Source: Saccharina japonica | Lineage: Eukaryota; Sar; Phaeophyceae; Laminariales; Laminariaceae | Assembly: GCA_008828725.1 (NCBI GenBank) | Contig: MEHQ01001025.1 | Coordinates: 403,635-467,634 of the forward strand | Direction of reading: 5' to 3' | DNA length: 64,000 nt | In this document: piece by piece, positions 12,139-21,649 of the stretch | How positions within the stretch are numbered: the first letter of the stretch is position 1 | How the letters are laid out: each line of letters starts with the position of its first letter | Translations under genes and position numbers: made by a program | Notes under the pieces: generated by a model | Database searches by the model: none | The model's input: the letters and a program-made list of their open reading frames with translations, nothing else | What the model was told of the DNA's origin: nothing

Positions 12139-12936
12139 GGCCGTTTCCTATGCGGTTCGATTTCGAGCTTCAGATTTGTATTTTTCGATCTCAAAAACGA
12201 AAGCACCGTCCTATGCAGTCCGATTGTGCAAAATCTGACCGGAAATTTTTCGATTTGAGAATCCGATGACCCAAGTCGTCGGATTTTGGGCTAAAATCCG
12301 ACGACTTGGGTCATCAGATTTTCAAATCGAAAAATGGCATGGTCTCTAAATTCAAGATGTTATCCACGCAGCAAACAGCAGCAGCAGCAGCAGAACGATC
12401 GATGAGTTGGATGGTGACACAGCGACGTTGCTTCGTGCCCAACGCGCAGCCGGCGATCGGTGCGTCTCTCCGTCTCCAGACTACAGTCGGCTGGCGCGGG
12501 CTCGGGCATAGATACGAAGGGAAGCGCACTCGGCGCGCGCCTCTCCGTTCTCGTATATACTCGTAGACTTTACAGCAGCAGCAGCAGTACAGCAGAAGTA
12601 GTCAGTCAACGCTCGGATGCTTCGTTGTGTCACAATACAAAATGCCAAGACAGGTCGACTCGAGCGCACTCGGCGCGTCGCGGCCAGACCAGGGACAGCC
12701 AGCGTGGCTTCGGACGCTTGGGTCCTAGGCCCAGTACAGCGCACTCGGCGCGTCTCTTCGCGGCGCCAGACCACAACAAACAGCAGTTGATCTCGTTGTT
12801 TGCTCAAATATTTTCACCTACAATAAATCCGTGTTTTCTCGCATAGGAAGGGTATTTCGATTTTCGAGCTAGGTCGCTGAAAAATCGATCGGACCATAAT
12901 CTGAAGCTCAAAAATCGAACCGCATAAGAAACGGCC
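12139..12936. mobile_element. Nested MITE with TA target duplication
   Basis: Terminal inverted repeats begin GGCCGTTTCCTATGCGGTT on the left and match the reverse complement of the right end (AACCGCATAAGAAACGGCC) with one difference, continuing into GAGCTTCAGATT. Both ends are flanked by TA (12137-12138, 12937-12938), as in Tc1/mariner-type MITEs. No transposase is seen. The interior includes a strong hairpin (12245-12336) and two CAG tracts. It lies entirely within the hAT element and so inserted after it or travelled with it. Confidence 0.75.
12245..12336. repeat. Long hairpin inside the MITE
   Basis: The two arms pair over about 40 bp with few mismatches. The central part is GATGACCCAAGTCGTCGG against its exact complement, around a 5-6 base loop (GGGCT). 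It could be a palindromic subdomain of the MITE or a source of small RNA; the sequence alone cannot tell. Confidence 0.7.
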
Positions 12937-13379
12937 TAAGGACGGGGAAAAAAAACCCGACCGCAAGAAAACCGAGTCGGTTTTTCGGTTTCTGTTTATT
13001 ATGGCAACCGAAAAACCGAAAAATAAAAGTCGGTTTCCGGTTTGGAAAAACCGAAAAAAAACGACCGAAAAAAACGATTTTCAATTGTCGGTTCACATCA
13101 CTGCCCAGGGCCTAAATCGTCGAACAGTATCTTCGTGAACCGTAACTTCGTCATGAGTTGGTTCGTCGAACCGTTACTTACGAGTCATCGACTATTATTA
13201 GGAGGATACGATACACCATCAGTGCACCATCGCCACAGGTATACGATACGACTTGCTCATACTCGTAGTGCTTCTCTACTTCATCGGGCACCTATCCGCA
13301 CACAATGTACTCGTGCGGTTCAACCCCACCCCTACTTGAACGCACCTGGTACGTAGTAGCTCGCTCGTGGATGCTACCG

Positions 13380-13500
13380 TGTGTGGATGTCCCAACTTAT
13401 ACCAGAGTGCCAGGTACCGGTGTCGACGGCCACGCTCTCGTGGTTGTTTTTTGTAGGGGGGTAAAATTGCTCTCGTGGATGCTATCGTGTGGGGTGTTGT
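13380..13500 (+). repeat. Dispersed repeat (copies also at 15335-15445 and 16015-16125)
   Basis: All three copies share, in order, a CCCAACT-like word, AGAGTGCCAG or a variant, ACCGGTGTCGACGGC, and a segment like GATGCTATCGTGTGGGG. The third copy is interrupted by the LTR retrotransposon at 16126. Confidence 0.6.
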
Positions 13501-13577
13501 GTTGCTGCGGACGGGTACGTACTCATCGTATATACTCGTACCTGTACATACCTGTGGCTGTACAATTACGTACTCGT

Positions 13578-13920
13578 CGCACATACGACACGCAGACAAC
13601 ACAAGTACTACTACGACGGGGGGCTCGCAGCACCAACTATGTGATAGATCTCGATGGCGTGCGAGCACCGGCACGTGCTGGGTAGTTTGTGCGGTCATGC
13701 GAGTACATACTCGTCGTACCTAGCAGACAACACTACTACTACGACGGGGTACTCGTCTCGTCAGCTCTATGGTAGAGCTCGCCGGTGTGCACGCACCGGT
13801 CGCACATACGATAAGATAGCAGACAACACAACTATTAATACTACGAGTACTGTGACGGGGGACTTGGCTCATCAGCTTTATGGTAGAGCTCGACGGTGTG
13901 CGAGCACCGTCGCGTGCTGG
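13578..13920 (+). repeat. Tandem repeat whose units form three adjacent hairpins
   Basis: About three units of 100-150 bp each contain GACAACAC, ACTACTACGACGGGG, AGCTCTATGGTAGAGCT and a GC-rich hairpin. In the middle unit the hairpins are GACG-loop-CGTC (13743-13757), AGCTCTA-tgg-TAGAGCT (13763-13779) and CCGGTG-loop-CACCGG (13782-13799). In the third unit the last hairpin is GACGGTG-loop-CACCGTC, so one C-G pair has become A-T. Diverged inverted copies lie at 60005-60320. Confidence 0.6.
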
Positions 13921-14154
13921 GTGGTAAATGTACAGTACCGGCCCGCTCATATAAAACCAGAAATCGGGCTTAGGCTGGCTTTCTTATTTGAGAAAGGGGT
14001 GTGTCCCACACTAACTTCAGTATAATAGCTGTCGGCTTTCTCATTTCCCCCTCAATGTTTCGGCTGAGTTTCTTGTGGGGCACTTTCTATGAGAGGGCCG
14101 GTAGTGTAGACATATTTACTTTTGTCTTTTTCTTCAAATGGCCCGGTCGACCCG

Positions 14155-15250
14155 TCCCAGGCCTCTCAGGCCTCCCACTTTGACACCGCCTCGTTACCGC
14201 TTCCTTCCTTTACTTGCTAATACCTACACTAAAATCAAGTCAAAATATCCACACTAATTTCAATATACATGTTTTCCACGCTAATTTTAAGATACTTTTG
14301 TCCCACACTAAAATCAAGCTTTTTTTCAAAGAGTAAAACAAAAGTAAAAAAACATAATCTCCAGAACTTCGGTTAGAATCGAAAACGACCCAAAACTGAT
14401 CGTTAGTGGTTCTTACACTGATTTCAAGATGAAAAGCTCCGGAAAACAAAGATAGGGAAAAAATAGTTTTTTTCTTTTGGACCAATACAAGGGCTTCGCG
14501 TGGGTAGCGAATACCTACACTAGAATCAAGTCACAATATCCACACTAATTTCAAGATATATTTTTTCACACTAAAACCATTTTTATTTTCAAGAGTCCAA
14601 AAAAAGTGAAAAAAAATGGATCTCCAGAACTACGGTCAGAATCGAAAACGACCCAAAACTGGGCGAGTTAGCGGTTCTTACACTAATTTCAAGATAAAAG
14701 CTCCGAAATACAAATTTCGGGAAAGACATGTGCTTTTTTTGTCGGATACAAGGGCTCCGCGTGGGTGCCGGCATACTGCTACCAGGGCTTTGCATCGATG
14801 CCGGCATTTAGTTTTTGTCCGCTTTAATACCGGCCTCGCTCTGGCATACAATTCGGCGTTCTGCTGTGCTGCTGTACGTAGCACATGCTGGCTGTGTGGG
14901 TGTGTGTGTGGGTGGTTTTTGTTGTCGTTGCTGTTGTTGTAGTTGTCGATCTGTTGTTTGTCACACCATACTACTACTGTTCGTTGTTGTTGTACTACCA
15001 CACATAGTCACGAAAAAGACACAAGTCACACCCACAGCAGGCAGCACAGCGCCGTGCTGTGAACCGTGTTGCTGCGCTTTCTCTTCCTTTCGAACACACA
15101 GTTTCGTTGTTCTCCTGGAGTATGGGGCTGTAACTATCTGTGAGCCGTGTTGCTGTGCTTTCTCTTTCGAACATACAGCTTTGTTGTCCCGGAGCAATGG
15201 AGCTCTTGGCATTTGCAAGTCGCATGTTTCCTCCTTCGTTTATGTGCCAC
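14155..15250. repeat. Long dispersed repeat, copy 2, with internal tandem duplication
   Basis: This matches 2283-3130 in order and orientation. Within it, about 14225-14510 and 14515-14750 are tandem copies sharing CAGAATCGAAAACGACCC-type words and CACACTAATTTCAAGATA. A further pair near 15060-15230 shares GTGTTGCTG.GCTTTCTCTT. No protein is conserved. Confidence 0.55.
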
Positions 15251-15334
15251 CTGTGATTTTTTATTTCACATTCTGTCGTGTCCTTGATGAGCGAGCGTAG
15301 CGCGCGGAACCGCCCTCAACGCGAAGCGCCTTGT

Positions 15335-15445
15335 AGTCACATACTCATTGTCCCAACTAATACAAGAATGCCAGGCACCGGTGTCGACGGCCATGCTCTG
15401 ATGGGTGCTATCTTATGGGGCCGGGGGGTAGTTACAGGGGTCGTC
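15335..15445 (+). repeat. Dispersed repeat, second copy of the 13380 family
   Basis: Carries ACCGGTGTCGACGGCCATGC and flanking words in the same order as 13380-13500 and 16015-16125. Confidence 0.5.
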
Positions 15446-16014
15446 ATCTGAGAAGGGCACGTTTTTTCCAGGAAAATTCCAGATCCTTTTATTTGTTTTC
15501 GTAAAATCACAAACATACTGAACAGCCCAGAATGAAGATACATATACACACCAAAGACAGTTTGCCCCACTGATCGATTTGACGGAAGCGAAGGCCTGCT
15601 CGGTAATATAAGCACGTGGAGCTCCCCTCTATCCAATGCCGGCGTCATTTGCGCCCTTTAAGCCATGACACTGTCCTCCGATCTGCTGGCAGGGCGTCTC
15701 TCCGAACTGCATAAAACACTGCAAGTCGGTTGTCCGGCTGCGTGCACCAGGAAAAGTAATAGGGCCAGCGGCAGGCTGCAACCTGCAAGCGCCCCCAAAC
15801 AATGGCTGCGGACCATCTCAAGGCGTACAGCAACCCCGCAACGAACGTTGATTTGTTTGTTATTACGCTTGCAACCTGCAGTGTGTGCGGTCGTCTTGGC
15901 TTGTTACAGAAGTAGAAACACGTGTTGTTGCTGTGCAATTCGAGTTTTGCTGTACATACTCACCGAAGCGCCGTTTTTAGTCTCGTTTCTGGCTGAAACG
16001 AGCCAAGATGCTCG
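15446..16014. other. No supported gene
   Basis: Short open frames on both strands without domains. A poly-pyrimidine and AG near 15450-15480 is not followed by a coding-like exon. Confidence 0.4.
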
Positions 16015-16125
16015 ACAAGCCGTGGAGTCACATATTCATGGCCCAAACTGCAAGAGTGCCAGATACCGGTGTCGACGGCTCGTGGATGCTCTCGTATGGG
16101 GGTGTACAAGTAAGTGTTGTGCTAC

Positions 16126-16670
16126 TGTCGCAACGAACGAGCGGTGCGCGTGCCGTACGTGCTAGAGTATAATAACCAGCCTCGCCAGGCCACATGTACG
16201 TCATTCATGATCGAGGGTATTATTGTCCTCTTCTGGCCTCAGGCCCAAATAGGAGTCCCGCATACTCTACAACACGTGTATTATCGTTTCCAGTTACGGC
16301 CCAGGCCCCTTCAGCCTGTGTGGCCCTTCGTAACTTCATAGCGCAAGCTCAAGCTTCATTCGAGTTCATGTACAAGACTGACACCTGCAATCCCGTTGTT
16401 CCAACCATCCTGCTGTGCGTACGGCTGAGCCATCCCTTAGCTGTCTCTGCCGGTACTCTTCTTCGCAGGGGAACACCGAGGGTAAGGAGCTATCTAGGTG
16501 GAGCTAGAGGGAAGGCGAAGGACGTTGTGCGACAGCACACAGCCCTGGTCGAACCCTATAGGAAGGCATACGCCTTCGGGGTCGGGGGAATAATTCACAT
16601 TATTCCCTTTTGGCCCCACGCCATGATCTCTACTGGAAACCCTTCAGATCCTTGGTATCTCACCGCAACA
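16126..16670 (-). repeat. 3' LTR of the Ty3-type element
   Basis: Identical to 19499-20043 except for about 14 substitutions and no indels. On the minus strand it begins TGTTGCGGTGAG and ends GTTGCGACA. Confidence 0.9.
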
Positions 16671-16684
16671 TCCTCCCCAGCTGG
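16671..16684 (-). other. Polypurine tract
   Basis: On the minus strand GGGGAGGA abuts the TG of the 3' LTR exactly. This is where plus-strand DNA synthesis of an LTR retroelement is primed. Confidence 0.75.
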
Positions 16685-17169
16685 TTTTAAGCCGGACAAG
16701 GCAAGCCACGCGATATACCAGACGGTGGATCCAAGGTAATCTATGCCAAAAAAAGACTGAGGAGAGGAAACCCGGCCGTATTTTTCCGTTAGGAAAAACC
16801 CTCCCCAGCACGCACACTATATGCGCCGCCTTACTCACAAACGCGGCGAACAGAACGCTCCCACTACGTGGAACATTCCTTCACGCTCACCCCGCGTACA
16901 CTCCTACGCCCATAGTATCCGGCAAGTTCGCCTGCCTTCGGAATCCCGATGTCGAGCTTGGTGCAGCAGCAACAGCACGCAGGAGGCCATCGACTCCCTA
17001 AAGCCGGACACAAGGACAAGACAGAAACATATCCACTCCGAACCCCCCGAATTCCACTATCTATAGAACACCGCTATGCTACAACACGCACACACATCCC
17101 TCACCCCGAAGCACCGACCTATGGTGTTGCACAGAAAAGTCGGCCCGATAAGTCGCCCTCGCTAAATTA

Positions 17170-17765
17170 CAACTGGCGAGAACCTGGGTTCCTCCCCTCC
17201 CCCTTCCAAACAAAAACAAACAAAACCAAAAAGCGAAACCAAACAAAAACCAAAACCCCCCCCCCAAAAAAAAACACAGACACAAATCAAACCCAACAAC
17301 AACAAAAAAAAACAAAACCAAACAAAACAAAACACAACGCAAAAAAAAACAAAAACCCAAAACCCCAACAACAAAAAAAACATGAAACAAAACAAAATCA
17401 AACCCCAAAAACAAAAACTAAAACCCCAAAACCCAGAAAAAAAACAAAAACATAACCCAAAACACACAACCCAACGCACAAACCCAAACAAAACAAAATC
17501 CCGCGCGCCATGAAAATCTGTATGGAGAAAAACAAGGCCCGCAAGGTCACCCTGGGGACAGCCACACCCAAAACTTCCCGAACACAAACCGGACTAAATC
17601 GCCCCGGAACAAATGACGAACACAACAAAAATGATCCTGCTCAGACCAGCAAAAACAAAAAAAAAACACAAAAATCCACACTCAAACAACAACACAAAAC
17701 AAAATTACACGAAAAAAAAACAAAACAAAAACACCTACACAAAAAAAACAGACAAACAAACAAAC
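17170..17765. repeat. A/C-rich low-complexity tail of the retrotransposon
   Basis: Almost only A and C on the plus strand (CAAAACAAAACC-like). Long frames here (poly K/Q/T/N on plus, F/V/C on minus) are composition artefacts. It lies between the integrase stop and the 3' LTR. Confidence 0.7.
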
Positions 17766-17767
17766 AA

Positions 17768-17972
17768 AATGGCGTCGTCGGCAGGCCAAACCAAAAATGG
17801 CGTCGTCGGCAGAAGACGCAAAAAAACAAAAAACAACATGGCGTCGTCGGCAGGACAAACCAGAAATGGCGTCGTCGGCCGAAGACATAACCCCCCAAAA
17901 AAAAAAAATGGCGTCGGCGTCGTCGGCAGGACAAACCAAAAATGGCGTCGTCGGCAGGCCAAACCAAAAACC
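17768..17972 (+). repeat. ATGGCGTCGTCGGCAG minisatellite
   Basis: About seven copies of a unit of roughly 28-36 bp centred on ATGGCGTCGTCGGCAG, followed by RCAAACCA or AAGAC variants, separated by A-rich spacers. It sits in the 3' non-coding tail of the LTR element. Confidence 0.75.
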
Positions 17973-18079
17973 GCCCCGTAGCCTATAGACAACCCCCTCA
18001 CGACGATCAAACACCTGACACCCCCCGATCACCTCCCCCGGGCCCGAAGCCCGAACCCCCTACAAATCGGACCAAATCA

Positions 18080-19422
18080 TCACGGATCCCCCCCCCGGCG
18101 CCGGCCTCGCCCTTCGATCGCGAATTTCTTCATTTCCGAGGCCGTAAGCTCCTCCCAGTCGTTGTCGGCGAACCGAACTCGCCAATACGGCGAGTAGAAG
18201 TCGTAGACCTGCCCAAGCCGGCTTGACTTCCCGTTGCCGTCCTCGTACGACCTGGAGATCCTCGTGCCGATTGGGAACCTCGCCAACGCTTGCCGTCTAG
18301 TCAGCGTCAGCCTTCCCTTCCTCCCCACGTCTGGGGCCGGGCGGCGGGTCGCCTCGCTGCTCGGTTCGTGCAAGTTCCATAGGGCGTGAAACGTGTCGAG
18401 CTGCAAAGGGGTAAAGCTGTCCAAAGACTCCGCTTCCGAGACCCAATCTGAGGCGACCCCGTCCAGGTACCTGCCGCGGTATTCCCACCTCGCGACCCCC
18501 GACGAGCTGATCACTCGCCTCCTGTCCAGCAGCGTGTACATCGGTGCCGCCGTGGTCGAGTCCGCCCCGAGCCCCAGGTCCGCCCCCCATGCCATCTGCG
18601 CGAACTCGTCCTCCATCGGGTGACGCAAGTCTGCCGGTCTCACGTAGAACGGCTTCAGCGACGTGGTGGAAACCGTCCTGGAGCGTGGCGTCCGGCCCTC
18701 CATCTCAATGACGACGCTCAGGCCCTCGATCACCACCTCCACCACCTTCCACGGCCCGGTCCACCTCTCGTGAACCAGCTTCAGCCCCATCCCCTGCCGG
18801 TGGAGCGAGCTGTCGCTCTCCCGGGCGAGAACAAGATCGCCCATTGCCACGCGGGTGCCCGCCGACGGCCTTTGAATCGACGCGTTGTGGCGCTGCCGCG
18901 CCGTCTCTCTGCGCTCGTGCATCCTCTCGAGCGCCTCCCGAACCTGCTTTAAATTGTGCCGTCGGCCTTCAATAAAGTTCTCGAAGCCCCCCGCCGATTC
19001 TGTGTCATCCATCTGAGGCACTAACATGTCAAGGGACGTGCGCGGGCTGCGGCCGAACAAGAGCTGGAAGGGCGTCATAGCGGAAGGCAGGGCTGGGTCT
19101 GGCATGGTGCGCTTAATCCAACACGCCAGTGCTACGTACTCGTCCCATCGGGTGGGCCACGTCTTACATAACTCGGAAAGTACATCCAATACCCACGCTC
19201 CTACTCGCTCTACACTACCTTGGCCTCTCGGGTGGTCGGCCGGCCCGAAGTCTATAGGTACCTTGAGCCACCGACACAGGTGCTCCATTACGGTGGCCGT
19301 GAACTCTCCTCCCAAGTCCGCGCGGAAAAAAGAAGGCACCCCAAACGTCAGACACAGGGCGAGGGGCAAGCGCGCAACGGCGAGGGCCTCTTTCGAGGGG
19401 AGGGGGTATGCGAAGAGAAACC
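18080..19422 (-). pseudogene. Truncated Ty3-type integrase with GPF/Y, chromo-like and Tudor-like modules
   Basis: The open frame begins directly at the tRNA junction (peptide RFLFAYPLPSKEA) and runs about 447 codons to the stop at 18080. In residues counted from the Leu/TTG codon at 19369, the integrase core keeps Asp18 (RADLGGEF) and Glu54 (GSVERVG), exactly 35 residues apart as in D-x35-E. The HHCC zinc domain and first catalytic Asp are missing. A GPF/Y-like module (ERWTGPWKVV) is near 201-210. A chromodomain-like segment (LLDRRRVI..WEYRGRYLDG) is at about 280-315, and a Tudor-like C-terminus (FPIGTRIS..YWRVRFADNDWEEL) at about 365-408. Integrases insert retroelement DNA, and the C-terminal modules usually guide it to chromatin. 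This copy cannot be catalytic. The frame beyond the truncation is intact, which suggests the deletion is young. Confidence 0.88.
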
Positions 19423-19423
19423 G

Positions 19424-19498
19424 GTCTAATTAGTATAGTGGTCAGTACACCACATTGTGGCTGTGGAAACCCGAGTTCGATTCTCGGATTGGACACCA
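19424..19498 (+). tRNA. Complete tRNA-His(GUG) sequence with CCA, at the primer-binding site
   Basis: A full cloverleaf folds. The 7-bp acceptor is GTCTAAT with ATTGGAC (one T-G pair). The D arm has GTA/TAC with GG in the loop. The 5-bp anticodon stem CCACA/TGTGG has loop TTGTGGC, giving anticodon GTG. The T arm CCGAG/CTCGG has loop TTCGATT. Discriminator A is at 19495 and CCA at 19496-19498. A G precedes the first base (19423), as in mature tRNA-His. The CCA touches the LTR end with no gap, so relative to the minus-strand element this is exactly the primer-binding site. Eukaryotic tRNA genes do not encode CCA, so I read it as a copy of the primer tRNA. A genuine tRNA gene is the less likely alternative. 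Confidence 0.85.
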
Positions 19499-20043
19499 TG
19501 TCGCAACGAACGAGCGGTGCGCGTGCCGTACGTGCTAGAGTATAATAACCAGCCTCGCCAGGCCACATGTACGTCATTCATGATCGAGGCTATTATTGTC
19601 CTCTTCTGGCCTCAGGCCCAAATAGGAGTCTCGCATACTCTACAACACGTGTATTATCGTTTCCAGTCACGGCCCAGGCCTCCTCAGCCTGTGTGGCCCT
19701 TCGTAACTTCATAGCTCAAGCTCAAGCTTCATTCGAGTTCATGTACAAGACTGACACCTGCAATCCCGTTGTTCCAACCATCCTGCTGTGCGTATGGCTG
19801 AGCCATCTCTTAGCTGTCTCTGCCGGTACTCTTCTTCGCAGAGGAACACCGAGGGTAAGGAGCTATCTAGGTGGAGCTATAGGGAAGGCGAAGGACGCTG
19901 TGCGACAGCACACAGCCCTGGTCGAACCCTATAGGAAGGCATACGCCTTCAGGGTCGGGGGAATAATTCACATTATTCCCTTTTGGCCCCACGCCATGAT
20001 CTCTACTGGAAACCCCTCGGATCCTTGGTATCTCACCGCAACA
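19499..20043 (-). repeat. 5' LTR of the Ty3-type element
   Basis: A 545-bp repeat matching 16126-16670. As the upstream LTR on the minus strand it should hold the promoter; I see no clear TATA element at a convincing position. Confidence 0.9.
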
Positions 20044-20129
20044 ATTGTACGTATAGAAAGAGAGGCACTTGTACAGCAGCAGTGCCGATTATCCAGCCGT
20101 CGAAGTACGCTGACTCACGATAACACGAT

Positions 20130-20217
20130 GCTCGCGCTTGACACCCTGGTCCCACCCGAACCTGAGCCCTAAGTTTGGAGGACTCAGGTCCGGGTGGGAC
20201 GAGTGCCAAGCGCGAGC
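20130..20217. other. Imperfect 37-bp-arm hairpin (precursor-like)
   Basis: The left arm starts GCTCGCGCTTGACACC and contains GTCCCACCCGAACCTGAG. The right arm is its near-complement (CTCAGGTCCGGGTGGGAC, then GAGTGCCAAGCGCGAGC), with a loop of about 14 bases. Only a few mismatches and a 2-base bulge interrupt it. The size and shape resemble a small-RNA precursor or a tiny foldback repeat. Confidence 0.5.
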
Positions 20218-21649
20218 AGGGTATATGTATCGTACAGCAGGCAACAATGGTATGTACGTCGGGCGATCGCAGACAATGAAAAGCGTTGAATAAGTAAGAG
20301 TCAAGCGGAGGAACAAACCTCTCTTTCTATACATTGATGAAGATAATAGAAACCGTTGGTCGCTTGCGAGCGAAGAGACGGAAGGGTAAAGGCGTGCTGT
20401 TCTGCTGGCTGCTGCTTCCTCAGTTCTCGTTGGTTCCGCGAGAGTTTGTCTTCGAACAACGCCCAACTGCCACTTAACTGCTTAATTTGATGTTATGAGC
20501 GCCAGCGGTGTGGCTGCATGGCCGCTGCGTGCCTCTGCTACTGGGTGTTGTGTGTGCAGCAGCAGTAGCGACAGCGTAGTTGCTTGTGTTTGCTGGTTGC
20601 TTGTGTGTGCAAAATCGTTAAGTTGCTAAATTGTGATAAAATTCAAATTGTGTGGGTTTCCACTGGCTTTCAAGTGCATTTTTGAGCGAGGCAGGTTCTC
20701 AAACTTTGCCTCGCAGGGCGGATTTACGGCGGTCTTCTGGTATATGCATGGGGGTACGACCCTCATAATCTGAAAGCCCTCCGCACATAGAGCACTACCG
20801 TTTACATCGGGTACACAAAACAAGCAGAACAGCAGTATTTTGTTTTCTGCCACTCTCTTATCCTACTACTCGGCAATCAATTATCACCAATCTCTACGAA
20901 ACAACCCAAATATTTGGGGAACAGAGGGGGGGAAGGAGGGAGGGAGGGAGAGGCGGCGAGCATTGATTTTTACTCCTGCGGCATTTCTTCCAAGCTCGAA
21001 ACAAATCTCCCATTGCAATTATCCAGTACTCTGGCGCCATGGTATGCACGTATAAGGCCAAACGGCCATAAACCGCAAGAGGCACCGTGCGCGCATCCTG
21101 GTATACCTGGTATACTCACAGCAGTATAGTACTTCTCGTACAATAGCAAAGACATCGCAGACAGAGAAACCAACCATATGAGCATGTTCCAAGTACCTTG
21201 CCCTGCCGATTTCGAGCAGGTTCAAGTAAAAGTGTCAGTAGAAGTGCTGCATGTTTGCTTCTATCGTACGTATACTGTGTTGCTATCTGACAAGGTCAGT
21301 ACGTGCAGTATGGGCGCACAGCATTCGAGAAGCAAGGCACAAAACCGAAACAGAATGCCGGCTCGTCAAGTGCTCGTCAGGTGCATACTCAGTCCTATTA
21401 TGCATGCATCATATCTCATCCTCCCTACGCCCCAAGTCAAGTACGCATCTTATTATCCCGCGCCAAGAACGCAAAACAGCAGAACCAACTACTGTACTTG
21501 CATTCATCAGTAGTAAGTGGTCAACAAATAGCTCGTACGACGTACCTGAGCTGTAGCATCATCGTTCGTACCAAACACCATCAACAACAACAAAAACACC
21601 TTCCAATCAATCCTTCCGCAAGCAATAAATAAAGCAGCACAAACAAAGT
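20218..21649. other. No supported gene
   Basis: Short frames only. A GGGAGGGAGGGAG tract (20930-20955) could form G-quadruplex-like structure. I see no domain or RNA gene. Confidence 0.4.

Larger units (their letters stand above)
11417..13103. mobile_element. hAT-type non-autonomous transposon with 8-bp target duplication
   Basis: The element begins CAGTGATGTGAACCGA and ends with its inverse (TCGGTTCACATCACTG), so the terminal inverted repeats match over about 16 bp and then imperfectly further in. It is flanked on both sides by the identical 8 bp CCCAGGGC (11409-11416 and 13104-13111). An 8-bp duplication with CA..TG ends is diagnostic of the hAT superfamily. Subterminal regions on both sides are dense in CGGTTTTTCGG-type repeats in opposing orientations, a common hAT feature. 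No transposase frame is recognisable, so the element depends on another copy. A second element (12139-12936) sits inside it. The perfect target duplication suggests a fairly recent insertion. Confidence 0.88.
16126..20043 (-). mobile_element. Internally deleted Ty3-type LTR retrotransposon
   Basis: Two 545-bp direct repeats with TG..CA ends (16126-16670, 19499-20043) enclose an interior whose coding strand is minus. In sense order it has the 5' LTR, a primer-binding region made of an entire tRNA-His sequence, an integrase starting in mid-domain, a 1.4-kb non-coding tail, a polypurine tract and the 3' LTR. Gag, protease, reverse transcriptase and RNase H are missing, so it cannot move alone. 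By my count the LTRs differ at about 14 of 545 positions. The flanking 5-mers (GCTAC and ATTGT) do not match, so I see no target duplication. The insertion interrupts a dispersed repeat (16015-16125). Confidence 0.9.

Noticed and set aside
16194..16739. 181-codon plus-strand frame in the LTR, and its 201-codon relative at 19567
   Set aside because: Both lie within the LTRs, antisense to the element, and keep open mainly because the LTRs are recent copies. No domain.
17079..17890. Large frames rich in K/N/Q/T or in F/V/C/L
   Set aside because: A product of A/C-only composition in the retroelement tail.
19424..19498. An ordinary nuclear tRNA-His gene next to an LTR insertion
   Set aside because: The encoded CCA, the zero-gap contact with the LTR end, and the exact position expected for the primer-binding site of a minus-strand element all point to a copied primer. 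Not fully excluded.
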